Below, piece after piece: positions 1 through 6,168 of a stretch of DNA of 14,681 bases. A model generated the notes under the pieces. That model had not been told where the DNA came from. It saw nothing but the letters and a program-made list of their open reading frames with translations, and made no database searches. Positions within the stretch are counted from its first letter, which is position 1, and each line of letters opens with the position of its first letter. Location: assembly GCA_000496215.1 (NCBI GenBank), contig KI543197.1:147196-161876 (forward strand). The letters run 5' to 3'. Source of the DNA: an uncultured archaeon A07HN63. Its GTDB lineage: Archaea; Halobacteriota; Halobacteria; Halobacteriales; Haloferacaceae. A program made the position numbers and the translations under genes.

Positions 1-29
1 TGGCAGGTGTCACGCGATGCAGTGGTCAG

Positions 30-66
30 CTACATATCCTGAACACTGCTGTTACATATCGTGAAC
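30..66 (-). repeat. 15-base tandem repeat covering the 3' end of the eIF-2B-family gene
   Basis: On the minus strand the last codons and stop of the gene (66-52) are repeated 22 bases further on (44-30) with two mismatches. The second copy would read Val-Gln-Asp-Met-stop against Val-His-Asp-Met-stop. It lies outside the gene as now read. It may be a relic of an end duplication or a chance repeat. Confidence 0.5.
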
Positions 67-900
67 GCCGGTGTCGGTAATGAGCTTGTCGACCAGCTCG
101 ACCGGCGTCGCGTCGTAGGAGGGGTTCTCGATGGTGATGCCCTCGACGGGTTCCAGCATGACTTCCTCCGGGGCGCGGTACTGGTTCTCGAAGACGAACT
201 CGTCCTCGATAACCTTCGCGCCGGAGCCGACGACGACGAACGGCACGTCCATATGATTCGCCGTCGCCGCCAGCGGGAACGTCCCGACCCGGTTGTAGAG
301 GGTGTCGTTGACGATACAGTCCATCCCGACGACGACGCGGTCGCACTCCGAGAGATAGTGGCCCATCGCGTTGTCGACGATCAGATGCGGGTCGACGTGC
401 TCGATGTCGGCCAGCATCCGCGCCGTGCCGCGGCCGATATACCGCGGCCGGGCCTCCTTGATGTAGGCTGTCAGCGCGTTCCCCTCGTCGGCCGCTGTCT
501 CGACGGCCGACATGACCGTTGAGGAGAAGTCGTGTGTCATGAACGTCTCGCCGTCGTCGAACGTCTCGGCGGCCTGCTCGGCGGCCCGGCGCTTGCCGGT
601 CTCGATGTCATCGACGACGCGGTCGATCATCTCGCGGGTAAGCTCCTTGGCGTCGTCGACCGTCTCGGTGGCGTCGACGACCGACCGCTGGACGGCCCAG
701 ACCGCGTTGTGGAGGGAGGCATGCGAGGGGTTCGCCCGGCGAAGCGCGCCCGCGTTGCGTTCGAGATCCAGCTCGAACTCGTCGACGGAGGCGTACTCCC
801 GGTCGAGCAGCTCCGACAACGCCTCGGTCGCCTTGACGGCGATTGTCGAGGAGCTGTGGGAGTGCATGCCCTGAATCTCCTCGACGGTTTCGTTTATCAT
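52..900 (-). CDS. eIF-2B / ribose-1,5-bisphosphate isomerase family protein, catalytic Cys absent
   Basis: A 282-residue protein of the eIF-2B alpha/beta/delta superfamily. An N-terminal helical region (about 1-110) is followed by the Rossmann-like domain. Family landmarks are visible: 'MTHDFSS' (121-127), 'EARPRYIGRGTA' (149-160), 'VGMDCI' (191-196) and 'NRVGT' (203-207). In the isomerases of the family (archaeal R15P isomerase of the AMP/pentose-bisphosphate pathway, and methylthioribose-1-phosphate isomerase) the first motif reads T-H-C. Here the Cys is Asp124, while the second catalytic residue, the Asp of 'GMD', is kept as Asp194. The Cys position is also non-Cys in regulatory eIF2B subunits, so a non-isomerase role is plausible. 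The start is the ATG whose downstream sequence opens the family match; an upstream extension to about 1338 is low-complexity antisense of the next gene. It is divergent from the Gly/Met-rich gene, 128 bases away. Family assignment is strong; function is unresolved. Confidence 0.88.
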   Translation of the reverse strand: MINETVEEIQGMHSHSSSTIAVKATEALSELLDREYASVDEFELDLERNAGALRRANPSHASLHNAVWAVQRSVVDATETVDDAKELTREMIDRVVDDIETGKRRAAEQAAETFDDGETFMTHDFSSTVMSAVETAADEGNALTAYIKEARPRYIGRGTARMLADIEHVDPHLIVDNAMGHYLSECDRVVVGMDCIVNDTLYNRVGTFPLAATANHMDVPFVVVGSGAKVIEDEFVFENQYRAPEEVMLEPVEGITIENPSYDATPVELVDKLITDTGVHDM

Positions 901-1028
901 ACCCGAACGTGAGTGTCTCCGGCCTAATGTGTTGCGGGCGAGGGCGATATGTGGGGTCGGAGACGGACTCGATACCAGTCTGTCTCGAACCAGCAACCGT
1001 TTTCCGTGTTCCGGTTGAACGCGGGGGT

Positions 1029-1472
1029 ATGACAGATGACGAAGATACAGCGCCGGACGGCGACGAGAGGGACTCGGCCGAGGCCGCCGAGGGCGACGAG
1101 ACAGCACCGGACGAGGGCGGCGAGGAGGAGAAATCCTTCCGCGAGCGAGTCGAGGAAATCCGCGAGCAGCGAGAGCAGGAACGCGGCGAGGGCGAGGGCG
1201 AGCGCCCCGGTCCCGAGGAGATGATGGGCGGCGGTCAGGGTGGCGGCCCGCCCGGCGGCATGGGCGGCGGTGGCGGCAACCCGCTGGCACAGATGATGGG
1301 CGGCATGATGGGTGGCGGCGGACAGGGTGGCGGCCCACCCGGCATGGGCGGCGGTGGCGACGAGTCTGGTGGCAACGAGGAACTCGTCCGCGAGGTCCGA
1401 CAGCTTCGCGACGAGGTCCGCGATACGAACCGCGAGCTGCGCCGGATCGCCGACGCGCTCGAAGACGACTGA
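1029..1472 (+). CDS. Gly/Met-rich acidic coiled-coil protein of unknown function
   Basis: A 147-residue protein that I do not recognise as a named family. Residues 1-35 are strongly acidic. Residues 36-52 are a charged heptad-like helix. Residues 65-112 are almost only Gly, Met, Pro and Gln, with the block 'GGGQGGGPPGGMGGGGG' repeated in slightly changed form. Residues 117-145 ('EELVREVRQLRDEVRDTN...') form a clear amphipathic coiled coil that probably oligomerises. There is no signal peptide and no membrane helix. The Gly-Met tract resembles the flexible C-terminal tails of thermosome and GroEL subunits, but no chaperonin domain is present. The ATG was chosen because the acidic, halophile-like protein begins there; the upstream frame runs through the divergent promoter region. 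Reality is supported by composition and by an ordered domain layout, with rnp4 following 85 bases downstream. Confidence 0.75.
   Translation: MTDDEDTAPDGDERDSAEAAEGDETAPDEGGEEEKSFRERVEEIREQREQERGEGEGERPGPEEMMGGGQGGGPPGGMGGGGGNPLAQMMGGMMGGGGQGGGPPGMGGGGDESGGNEELVREVRQLRDEVRDTNRELRRIADALEDD
1221..1360 (+). repeat. Imperfect direct repeat encoding the Gly/Met-rich blocks
   Basis: Two copies of a roughly 45-50-base GGC/GGT-rich unit, near 1221-1275 and 1305-1360, encode the two Gly-Met-Gln-Pro blocks. Both contain the core 'cagggtggcggccc'. This is an internal coding duplication, not a mobile element. Confidence 0.6.
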
Positions 1473-1523
1473 TCGCGCGTGTTCACGGCTCGCCGCTGGA
1501 TTGCTTACAACCGACCTTGCTGG

Positions 1524-1541
1524 CCGGAATCTCCGTTCCGG
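1524..1541 (+). other. Inverted repeat in the leader of rnp4
   Basis: A perfect 6-base stem, ccggaa (1524-1529) and ttccgg (1536-1541), with a 6-base loop lies between the coiled-coil gene and rnp4, ending 16 bases before the rnp4 start. No T tract follows, so a transcript-leader hairpin is more likely than a terminator. Such repeats also occur by chance in GC-rich DNA. Confidence 0.35.
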
Positions 1542-1557
1542 TGATTTACTGAGGCCG

Positions 1558-1836
1558 ATGTCGATCCCCCGCGAACGCATCGACCGGCTGTTCGCGCTGG
1601 CGAAAACAGCCGCCGGCAACGGCGAGTTCGACCGCTCCCGGGAGTACGTTCGCTTGGCCCGCCGGATCGCCGAACAGGATCGCTGTGGGCTCCCCCGTCG
1701 GTTCAAGCGGTTCACCTGTCCGGCGTGTGATGTCGCACTTCGGCCGGGGGTCAATGTTCGCGTCCGCGTGCGGGACGGCCGGATCGTCATGCGGTGTGAC
1801 TGCGGGGCGACAAAGCGGTATCCCTACGACAACTGA
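1558..1836 (+). CDS. rnp4: Ribonuclease P protein component 4 (Rpp21)
   Basis: A 92-residue protein matching the archaeal Rpp21/RNP4 subunit in length and layout. It works with RNP1 on the RNase P RNA specificity domain during 5' maturation of tRNA. The N-terminal half (1-48) is the helical part that pairs with RNP1. The C-terminal half is a zinc ribbon: 'CPAC' (54-57), the family signature 'LRPGVNVRVRVR' (61-72), then 'CDCG' and 'KRYPY' (80-90). The second zinc pair is Cys-x-Cys here, whereas many archaeal homologues have Cys-x-x-Cys; this may be a haloarchaeal variant. The ATG gives the normal family N-terminus ('MSIPRERIDRLFALA'). It follows the coiled-coil gene on the same strand by 85 bases and may be co-transcribed with it. 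Confidence 0.93.
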   Translation: MSIPRERIDRLFALAKTAAGNGEFDRSREYVRLARRIAEQDRCGLPRRFKRFTCPACDVALRPGVNVRVRVRDGRIVMRCDCGATKRYPYDN

Positions 1837-1908
1837 CACCGATTGTCGACATCCTCTCACCTGAAAAGAGCTTCTCTGTCTGACAGTTCCGCTACGGTGA
1901 TTGAGCTA

Positions 1909-1918
1909 CAATTATTAG
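1909..1918 (+). promoter_or_regulatory. TATA-like box of the receiver gene
   Basis: The AT-rich stretch 'caattatta' lies about 26-34 bases before the ATG at 1943, in an otherwise GC-rich region. This is the usual haloarchaeal position for a leaderless or near-leaderless transcript. Confidence 0.55.
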
Positions 1919-1942
1919 CCCGTAGGAAAAAACCATGCTAAA

Positions 1943-2344
1943 ATGTCAGCACCGCACGTTTTGCTCGTGGAAGACAGCGATTTCATGGCGGCACGCGTCT
2001 CCGACACCCTGGAGGACGTTCACAACTTCTACGTGACGACCGTCGGCACCGCCGAGGAGGTCCGCGATGCGCTCACGGAGTACGACGATATCGACTGCAT
2101 CGTCACAAACTACGAGCTCCCGCACGGAAACGGCATCCAGCTCGCCGCCTCGGTCAATGGTCGGGACGGTGATCCGGAGGTTCCGGTTGTCATCCTCACG
2201 GGCAAGGCGCTCGAACCCATCGCCGACGATGCACTCGAAGCCGGCGTCACCGAGTTCGTCTACAAGGGTGACCACGCTACCGGCGAGATGAACGTGCTGG
2301 CAAACCGGATCGATACCGTTATTGAGGCCTACGGCGGCGCCTGA
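1943..2344 (+). CDS. Stand-alone response-regulator receiver domain with Asn at the phospho-acceptor site
   Basis: A 133-residue protein consisting only of a CheY-like receiver fold with no output domain. The acidic pocket 'VEDSD' (9-13), the conserved Thr (Thr86 in 'VVILTGK') and the conserved Lys (Lys108 in 'FVYKGD') are in place. The phospho-acceptor position reads 'CIVTNYELP', so Asn56 (codon aac, 2108-2110) sits where active receivers have Asp. Family knowledge predicts that normal phosphoryl transfer is impossible. It may act as a constitutive or ligand-controlled docking domain, or as a phosphorylation-independent partner of a kinase. No histidine kinase lies in the window. An ATG nine bases upstream is out of frame. 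It has its own TATA-like box and is followed by Trm112 with a separate promoter-like element. Confidence 0.9.
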   Translation: MSAPHVLLVEDSDFMAARVSDTLEDVHNFYVTTVGTAEEVRDALTEYDDIDCIVTNYELPHGNGIQLAASVNGRDGDPEVPVVILTGKALEPIADDALEAGVTEFVYKGDHATGEMNVLANRIDTVIEAYGGA

Positions 2345-2380
2345 CCGCGACCGTCGCCTGGCCTGACCCGTCGAACCCGT

Positions 2381-2391
2381 AGGCTTTTGCC
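2381..2391 (+). promoter_or_regulatory. TATA-like box of the Trm112 gene
   Basis: The sequence 'aggcttttgcc' lies 23-33 bases before the ATG at 2414. A nearly identical 'gcttttgcc' sits at the same distance before the 56-residue membrane protein gene (minus strand, 13943-13951), which supports both as promoter elements. Confidence 0.5.
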
Positions 2392-2413
2392 GTCGCCGTC
2401 CGCATATTCTGAT

Positions 2414-2611
2414 ATGAAGGAGTCACTGATGGACATCATCTGCTGTCCCGAAGACAAACACGAACTCGAGCTGTCTGTCGAGGAACGCGATGACGACGAG
2501 GAGATTATCGAGGGCACACTCACCTGCACGGAGTGCGGCGAAGCCTACCCGATCGAGGACGGCATCCCGAACCTCCTCCCGCCGGATATGCGCGAGGAGG
2601 CGGCGGCCTGA
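2414..2611 (+). CDS. Trm112 family methyltransferase activator
   Basis: A 65-residue protein of the Trm112 family, small zinc-binding partners that stabilise and activate SAM-dependent methyltransferases acting on tRNA, rRNA and release factor. The start 'MKESLMDIICCPED' is the usual haloarchaeal N-terminus. Zinc ligands are Cys residues in 'CCPED' and in 'LTCTECGEAYPI', followed by the family end 'DGIPNLLPP'. Upstream in-frame sequence was discarded because the TATA-like box lies there. The length matches the family and there is no oddity. The next gene on the same strand starts 43 bases on, after a T6 tract at about 2625-2630. No partner methyltransferase is encoded in the window, consistent with Trm112 serving several partners in haloarchaea. 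Confidence 0.93.
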   Translation: MKESLMDIICCPEDKHELELSVEERDDDEEIIEGTLTCTECGEAYPIEDGIPNLLPPDMREEAAA

Positions 2612-2654
2612 CCGCGGCCTGTAGTTTTTTCTCTGTCGACACCGAGCGTTACCT

Positions 2655-3257
2655 GTGGACCAACTGACGGCCGTACTCAACGAGGCTGATCTGTACGCCA
2701 TAGCCTCGCCGTCAGCCTTCGAGACGAGCGAATCCTTCGAGGTTGTGCTGGATAACCACGAGCAGGCTGTCCACGTCCATCTCAACCTCGACGAGACGCT
2801 GTCGTCGGTGGCCTCGCTCCGGACGACCAACCACTACGTCGAGCGGAACCGGACCTACCCGGTGACGGTCGATGTCGAGACGCCACAGACGGAGATCTCG
2901 GGGCGGCTCAAGATCGCAACCGGCTACGGGGCCGAGGTTGCCTACACGACCGTCACGGTCAGGCCGCCCGAAGAGGAGACCCGGCAGGTCGCAGTCGACG
3001 ACTCGCTGTCGAAGCCAACCACAACCGAACCCACCGAACCGACCCTCGTCGACCGACTTGAGGCGCTGACCGACGCTGGCCCCGCTGGCTTCTCCGCGCC
3101 GGTGATCGTCGTCGGGCTTCTCGCGCTCGGTCTCTCGACTGCTGTCGCCGCGAGCATCGGAAGCACGGCTGTCCTCGCCGGCTCGCTGGTCGTCCTGCTG
3201 GGTGTTGTGGCCTCGCTGGCGGTGTCAGCCCAGAGCGACGACGCCAGCGTGGAGTAA
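2655..3257 (+). CDS. Haloarchaeal protein with C-terminal double membrane anchor, unknown function
   Basis: A 200-residue protein starting at GTG. Residues 1-125 look like a soluble beta-rich domain with alternating hydrophobic strands ('EVVLDNHEQAVHVHLNLDE', 'TYPVTVDVETP', 'AYTTVTVRPPE'), resembling an immunoglobulin-like or surface-type fold. Residues 126-146 are a Thr/Pro/acidic linker. Two hydrophobic helices follow, about 147-168 and 170-191, ending in a short acidic tail. There is no N-terminal signal peptide, so the N-terminal domain probably stays in the cytoplasm with the protein held by a C-terminal hairpin anchor. I know of no assigned function. It lies 43 bases after Trm112. The GTG start is supported by the good protein beginning there and by the T-rich element about 27 bases upstream; there is no upstream ATG in frame. 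Confidence 0.8.
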   Translation: MDQLTAVLNEADLYAIASPSAFETSESFEVVLDNHEQAVHVHLNLDETLSSVASLRTTNHYVERNRTYPVTVDVETPQTEISGRLKIATGYGAEVAYTTVTVRPPEEETRQVAVDDSLSKPTTTEPTEPTLVDRLEALTDAGPAGFSAPVIVVGLLALGLSTAVAASIGSTAVLAGSLVVLLGVVASLAVSAQSDDASVE

Positions 3258-3289
3258 CGCAGCCGCCGTCCCTTGATATTGCTCTCGGG

Positions 3290-4432
3290 TTACTCGTCGT
3301 GATCGTCGGTGTCGTTGGCGCCGTCGTTATCATCACCATCCGGACGAGTTGGTGTCCCCGAGAGGTTGCCGTCGTCGTCGAATCGCTTCTCGCGCAGATA
3401 CCGCACGCGGTAGCGGTTGGCGCTCTCATCGAGATCGGCTTCCCGAATCTCGTCGACCGTGTCGTCGGCGACCGCGTCGACGATTTCTTCCAGCTGTTCC
3501 TTCTCACTCGGTGTCAACTCGAACTCGTAGGTCTGGGTGTCCTCGCGCTCAAGTTTGGCCCATTCGCGACCCGCGGCGACGACCATCGAACACGGTTCGC
3601 GGCACGGGAAGACGCCGTCGCCGCCGTCGGCGTCCAGCGGTTCGTCCTCGGAAAGTTCCCATTCACGGCGTTTGAGACACTGTGAGTCGTCACAGCAGGC
3701 CGCCGTCGCCCACTCGACGGCCTCGTCCGGCAGCACGGTAATCAGATTGTAGATCCCGCTCTGGCGGTCCTGTTCGTCCCGCCAGTGGTCGATGTCGAGC
3801 TCGCCGCGCTGTTCGCGGTGCCAGTTAACGACCGTCGCCGGATAGAACGCCTCGACGGCCTCGTAGACCTCGTCTGCGGTCAGGTCGGGAAAGAGCCAGC
3901 CGGAATCGAGCGACGGCGCGGTGCGGAGCGGGCGGTACTGACCGTCCGCATCGAGCGTCCCGATATCGCGGGCGTCGAAGGGGTCTGTGTGCGTCGTCAG
4001 TGTGTCCGTGTTCGCGTCGCTGTCGTCGACGTGGCGAACCTCGTAGCGACGGGTCCCATCGTCTGCCAGTGTCGTGGTGATCCTGAGCTGACCCCACTCG
4101 CGGTCGATCCCGGCTGCGAGTGCGTCGTAGCGATCCGGAACCGGGTGATCCTCGGCCAGTTCGAGCCACCGACAGAACGCCCGCTTGATCTCACTGCCGA
4201 CCTGCTGGGTGTAGAAATACCAGTTCGTGATGTAGGCTGCCTGCTCGGCAGCGACCGTCCCGAGGTCGTCGGCACTGACGCTGGTCTGGTGCTCGGGCGT
4301 CTCGATATGATACGCCTCCTCGTCGGCGTCGTACTCGGCGGCCAGCCCGTCGTACTCGATGGGTTCCTCTGCAAGTGTCTCCCTGAACGCCGCCAGCTGT
4401 ATCTCGGAAAGATCGGATTCGACAGCCGACAT
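3290..4432 (-). CDS. DR2241-family Fe-S protein partnered with CbiX
   Basis: A 380-residue protein matching the DR2241 family, which is often encoded next to CbiX chelatases and carries a C-terminal 4Fe-4S binding domain. The N-terminal and central parts (about 1-235) are a mixed fold with many Trp and Tyr. The cluster region has Cys246/247 and Cys252 ('CCDDSQC') and Cys277 and Cys281 ('CREPC'), enough for one cluster. A helical acidic region follows, then a disordered Asp-rich tail (355-380). Its ATG (4430-4432) immediately follows the stop codon of cbiX with no spacer, so the two are almost certainly one transcript and probably translationally coupled. Role (inference): a redox or scaffold partner in sirohydrochlorin metal insertion for siroheme or cobalamin synthesis. 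The biochemical activity of the family is not established to my knowledge. Confidence 0.85.
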   Translation of the reverse strand: MSAVESDLSEIQLAAFRETLAEEPIEYDGLAAEYDADEEAYHIETPEHQTSVSADDLGTVAAEQAAYITNWYFYTQQVGSEIKRAFCRWLELAEDHPVPDRYDALAAGIDREWGQLRITTTLADDGTRRYEVRHVDDSDANTDTLTTHTDPFDARDIGTLDADGQYRPLRTAPSLDSGWLFPDLTADEVYEAVEAFYPATVVNWHREQRGELDIDHWRDEQDRQSGIYNLITVLPDEAVEWATAACCDDSQCLKRREWELSEDEPLDADGGDGVFPCREPCSMVVAAGREWAKLEREDTQTYEFELTPSEKEQLEEIVDAVADDTVDEIREADLDESANRYRVRYLREKRFDDDGNLSGTPTRPDGDDNDGANDTDDHDE

Positions 4433-5359
4433 CTAATCGCCCGCCACCAGTGTCGTCGGTTTGGTCTGTTGGCGCACCCGTGCTATCGCGTCGCCGATAT
4501 CCGCACCGGCGTCGGCAGCGCGTTCGAGGATCACGTCGGCGGTCAGTGCCTCGGTGCCGACCGCGCCGCCGTACCAGATCCGGTGGCCGTCGACGGTCGT
4601 GGGCACGTCGTATCCGTCCCGGTAATCGTCGGTCAACCCCATGTCCTCGGGAATATCTTCCTGTGTGTGGAAGCCGTCGGCGATGAACAGCGGGACGACG
4701 ATGATGTCCTCGCTGTCGAAGTGCTCGGTGACATCGTCGACCTCGGGCTCCTCGTCCATGAACAGCGCCTTGACCTCGTCGAACCGGCCGGTCTCGCGGA
4801 GCCGCTCGGTGTGGTACTCGATTGCTTTCGCGCTCTTTTCATTGCGCTCGGTGCCGTGGCCGACGACGGCGAACCCGAAGCCACCGTCAGACTCCGTCTG
4901 ACGAGCCTCCGAGTCTGCCGACTCGGAGACCTCGCCGACAGACGGATCGCCGGTGACCGATTCCGCGCGGCGAACGAGCACGTCCGTCATCGCCTCGTGC
5001 GTGCCGACGGGACCACAGTAGTGGACTTCTTTGTCGATGTCGCTGGCGACGAGCGTGGCGGTATCCGCCGAGATACCGTCCGAATCCCACAGACTCGGGT
5101 CCCAGCCCTCCAGCCTGAGTTCGCGGGGGATGACGCGCTCGGTGAAGTAGCCCTCGCTGATGAACAGCGGGACGACGTAGATATCGTCGCCGCGGGCCGT
5201 GCGGAGGACTTCACGGAGCGAGGGCTGTTCCTTCCAGAAGCCGGTTCGGACCTCGTCGAACGCGCCGGTCGCTCTGATCGTGTCGGCGTGGGTGTGTGTC
5301 GGCGTCGCCGAATCGGGATTGAGATGAGAGCCGTGGGCGACGATGACCAGCGATTGCAT
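4433..5359 (-). CDS. cbiX: Sirohydrochlorin cobaltochelatase-type protein, tandem CbiX domains
   Basis: A 308-residue protein with two CbiX domains in tandem (about 1-135 and 160-308) joined by an acidic linker (137-160). CbiX chelatases insert Co2+ (or Fe2+ in siroheme synthesis) into sirohydrochlorin. Each half begins with the His-Gly signature, 'VAHGS' (7-11) and 'VGHGT' (166-170). The second metal-site motif is 'PLFIADGFHTQEDIP' in the C-terminal half, with His231. In the N-terminal half it reads 'PLFISEGYFTERVIP', with Phe72 in place of His. The halves are therefore not equivalent and probably form one active site rather than two. There is no Cys-rich C-terminal tail. It is the first gene of a two-gene operon with the DR2241 protein, whose start touches this stop codon. 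No other corrin genes are in the window. Confidence 0.9.
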   Translation of the reverse strand: MQSLVIVAHGSHLNPDSATPTHTHADTIRATGAFDEVRTGFWKEQPSLREVLRTARGDDIYVVPLFISEGYFTERVIPRELRLEGWDPSLWDSDGISADTATLVASDIDKEVHYCGPVGTHEAMTDVLVRRAESVTGDPSVGEVSESADSEARQTESDGGFGFAVVGHGTERNEKSAKAIEYHTERLRETGRFDEVKALFMDEEPEVDDVTEHFDSEDIIVVPLFIADGFHTQEDIPEDMGLTDDYRDGYDVPTTVDGHRIWYGGAVGTEALTADVILERAADAGADIGDAIARVRQQTKPTTLVAGD

Positions 5360-5615
5360 ACCTGAAGGTTGGCCGCGAGACTCTTAGGGACTTCGGGTAG
5401 GGCTGTAACGTCGGTGTTTCGGCAGGTGATCGTGGATTGCATCGAGTGATTTCAGCCTCAACGAGTCACCTCTCTCACCCCGGTTTTTCGCCCGAGAACG
5501 ATTCAGCCAAGCGCACCCGGTGGGTATAGCCACCGATTACGGCGGGTTCGGCGCGCGACACGAGTTTGCTATCGCGGTAATCGATATATCCGACCGCTCG
5601 AAACCGGCGGCTGGC

Positions 5616-5625
5616 GAAATTATGA
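5616..5625 (+). promoter_or_regulatory. TATA-like box of the frameshifted gene
   Basis: The AT-rich 'gaaattatga' lies about 26-35 bases before the ATG at 5651. The rest of the 291-base divergent gap (5360-5650) shows no gene; the minus-strand cbiX promoter should also lie there, but I see only a weak 'cctaagagtc' about 27 bases from its start. Confidence 0.5.
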
Positions 5626-5650
5626 TACCCGTTCCCCGCCGAGTTTCACT

Positions 5651-6128
5651 ATGTCACTCGCTGCCGAGACGCGCGAGGCCGTCCGCGAGCGGCCCGCGCT
5701 CTACGACGCGCTGCGGGCCGGCGTCGTCAACTACACTGCCGCGGCCGAGACGCTCGCTATCGACGGCGACCGCGAGGCGATTGCGACCGCACTCCGGCGG
5801 TTCGCCGAATCGCTTGACGCCCCCGACGCGAGCGACCGCTCGCTGACGGTGCGCATGGACCGCAGAATCGATGCCGAATCGGCCGACTCGCTACCCGTCC
5901 TTGAATGGCGACGTTGTCGCCGACGCCGTCGACACAGCAACGGAGTCGCTGACAGCGATCCGTGCGAGCGGCGATGTCGATAGCGCGTTGCTGGCGACGG
6001 TCCTCGACCGGCTCCGCATCGCCGACATTGACGTACTGGCGGCGGGCGTCGCCGGCGACACGCTGGTCGTCCTCGTCCCCAAGCGGTCGGGAGCGAGTGC
6101 GCTCCAGTGCGTTGAGGGCGAGGGCTGA
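5651..6128 (+). pseudogene. Small haloarchaeal protein of unknown function, single-base frameshift
   Basis: The gene opens with 'MSLAAETREAVRERPALYDA' and continues in frame to about 5899. The rest of the protein ('NGDVVADAVDTATESL...' to 'VEGEG') is in the next frame up to a stop at 6126-6128. Removing one T at 5901-5902 joins both parts into a continuous 158-residue protein reading 'SLPVLNGDVVADAV'. The N-terminal half is helical (about 1-60); the C-terminal half has a strand pattern ending 'GDTLVVLVPKRSGASALQCV', which could be an ACT-like or regulatory fold (inference). Function is unknown. It lies 40 bases upstream of cysS on the same strand, so the two may be co-transcribed. There is no known slippage site, so a sequencing error or recent mutation is likelier than programmed frameshifting. 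Confidence 0.75.
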
Positions 6129-6168
6129 TTTCGACGGCTTCAAGCGGTCGCCGGGATAGCCACCGGGT

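Noticed and set aside
1221..1360. Gly-rich DNA repeat as a possible mobile or regulatory repeat
   Set aside because: The units stay in frame and encode the Gly/Met blocks of one protein, so an internal coding duplication explains them.
3785..5365. A 526-codon plus-strand frame spanning the cbiX and DR2241 genes
   Set aside because: It is antisense to two well-supported genes and crosses their junction. It shows no motif and is a product of the codon bias of the real genes.
5520..5846. A 108-codon frame before and overlapping the frameshifted gene
   Set aside because: It crosses the promoter region and continues out of frame through a better-supported gene. Its composition is Arg/Pro/Ser-rich.
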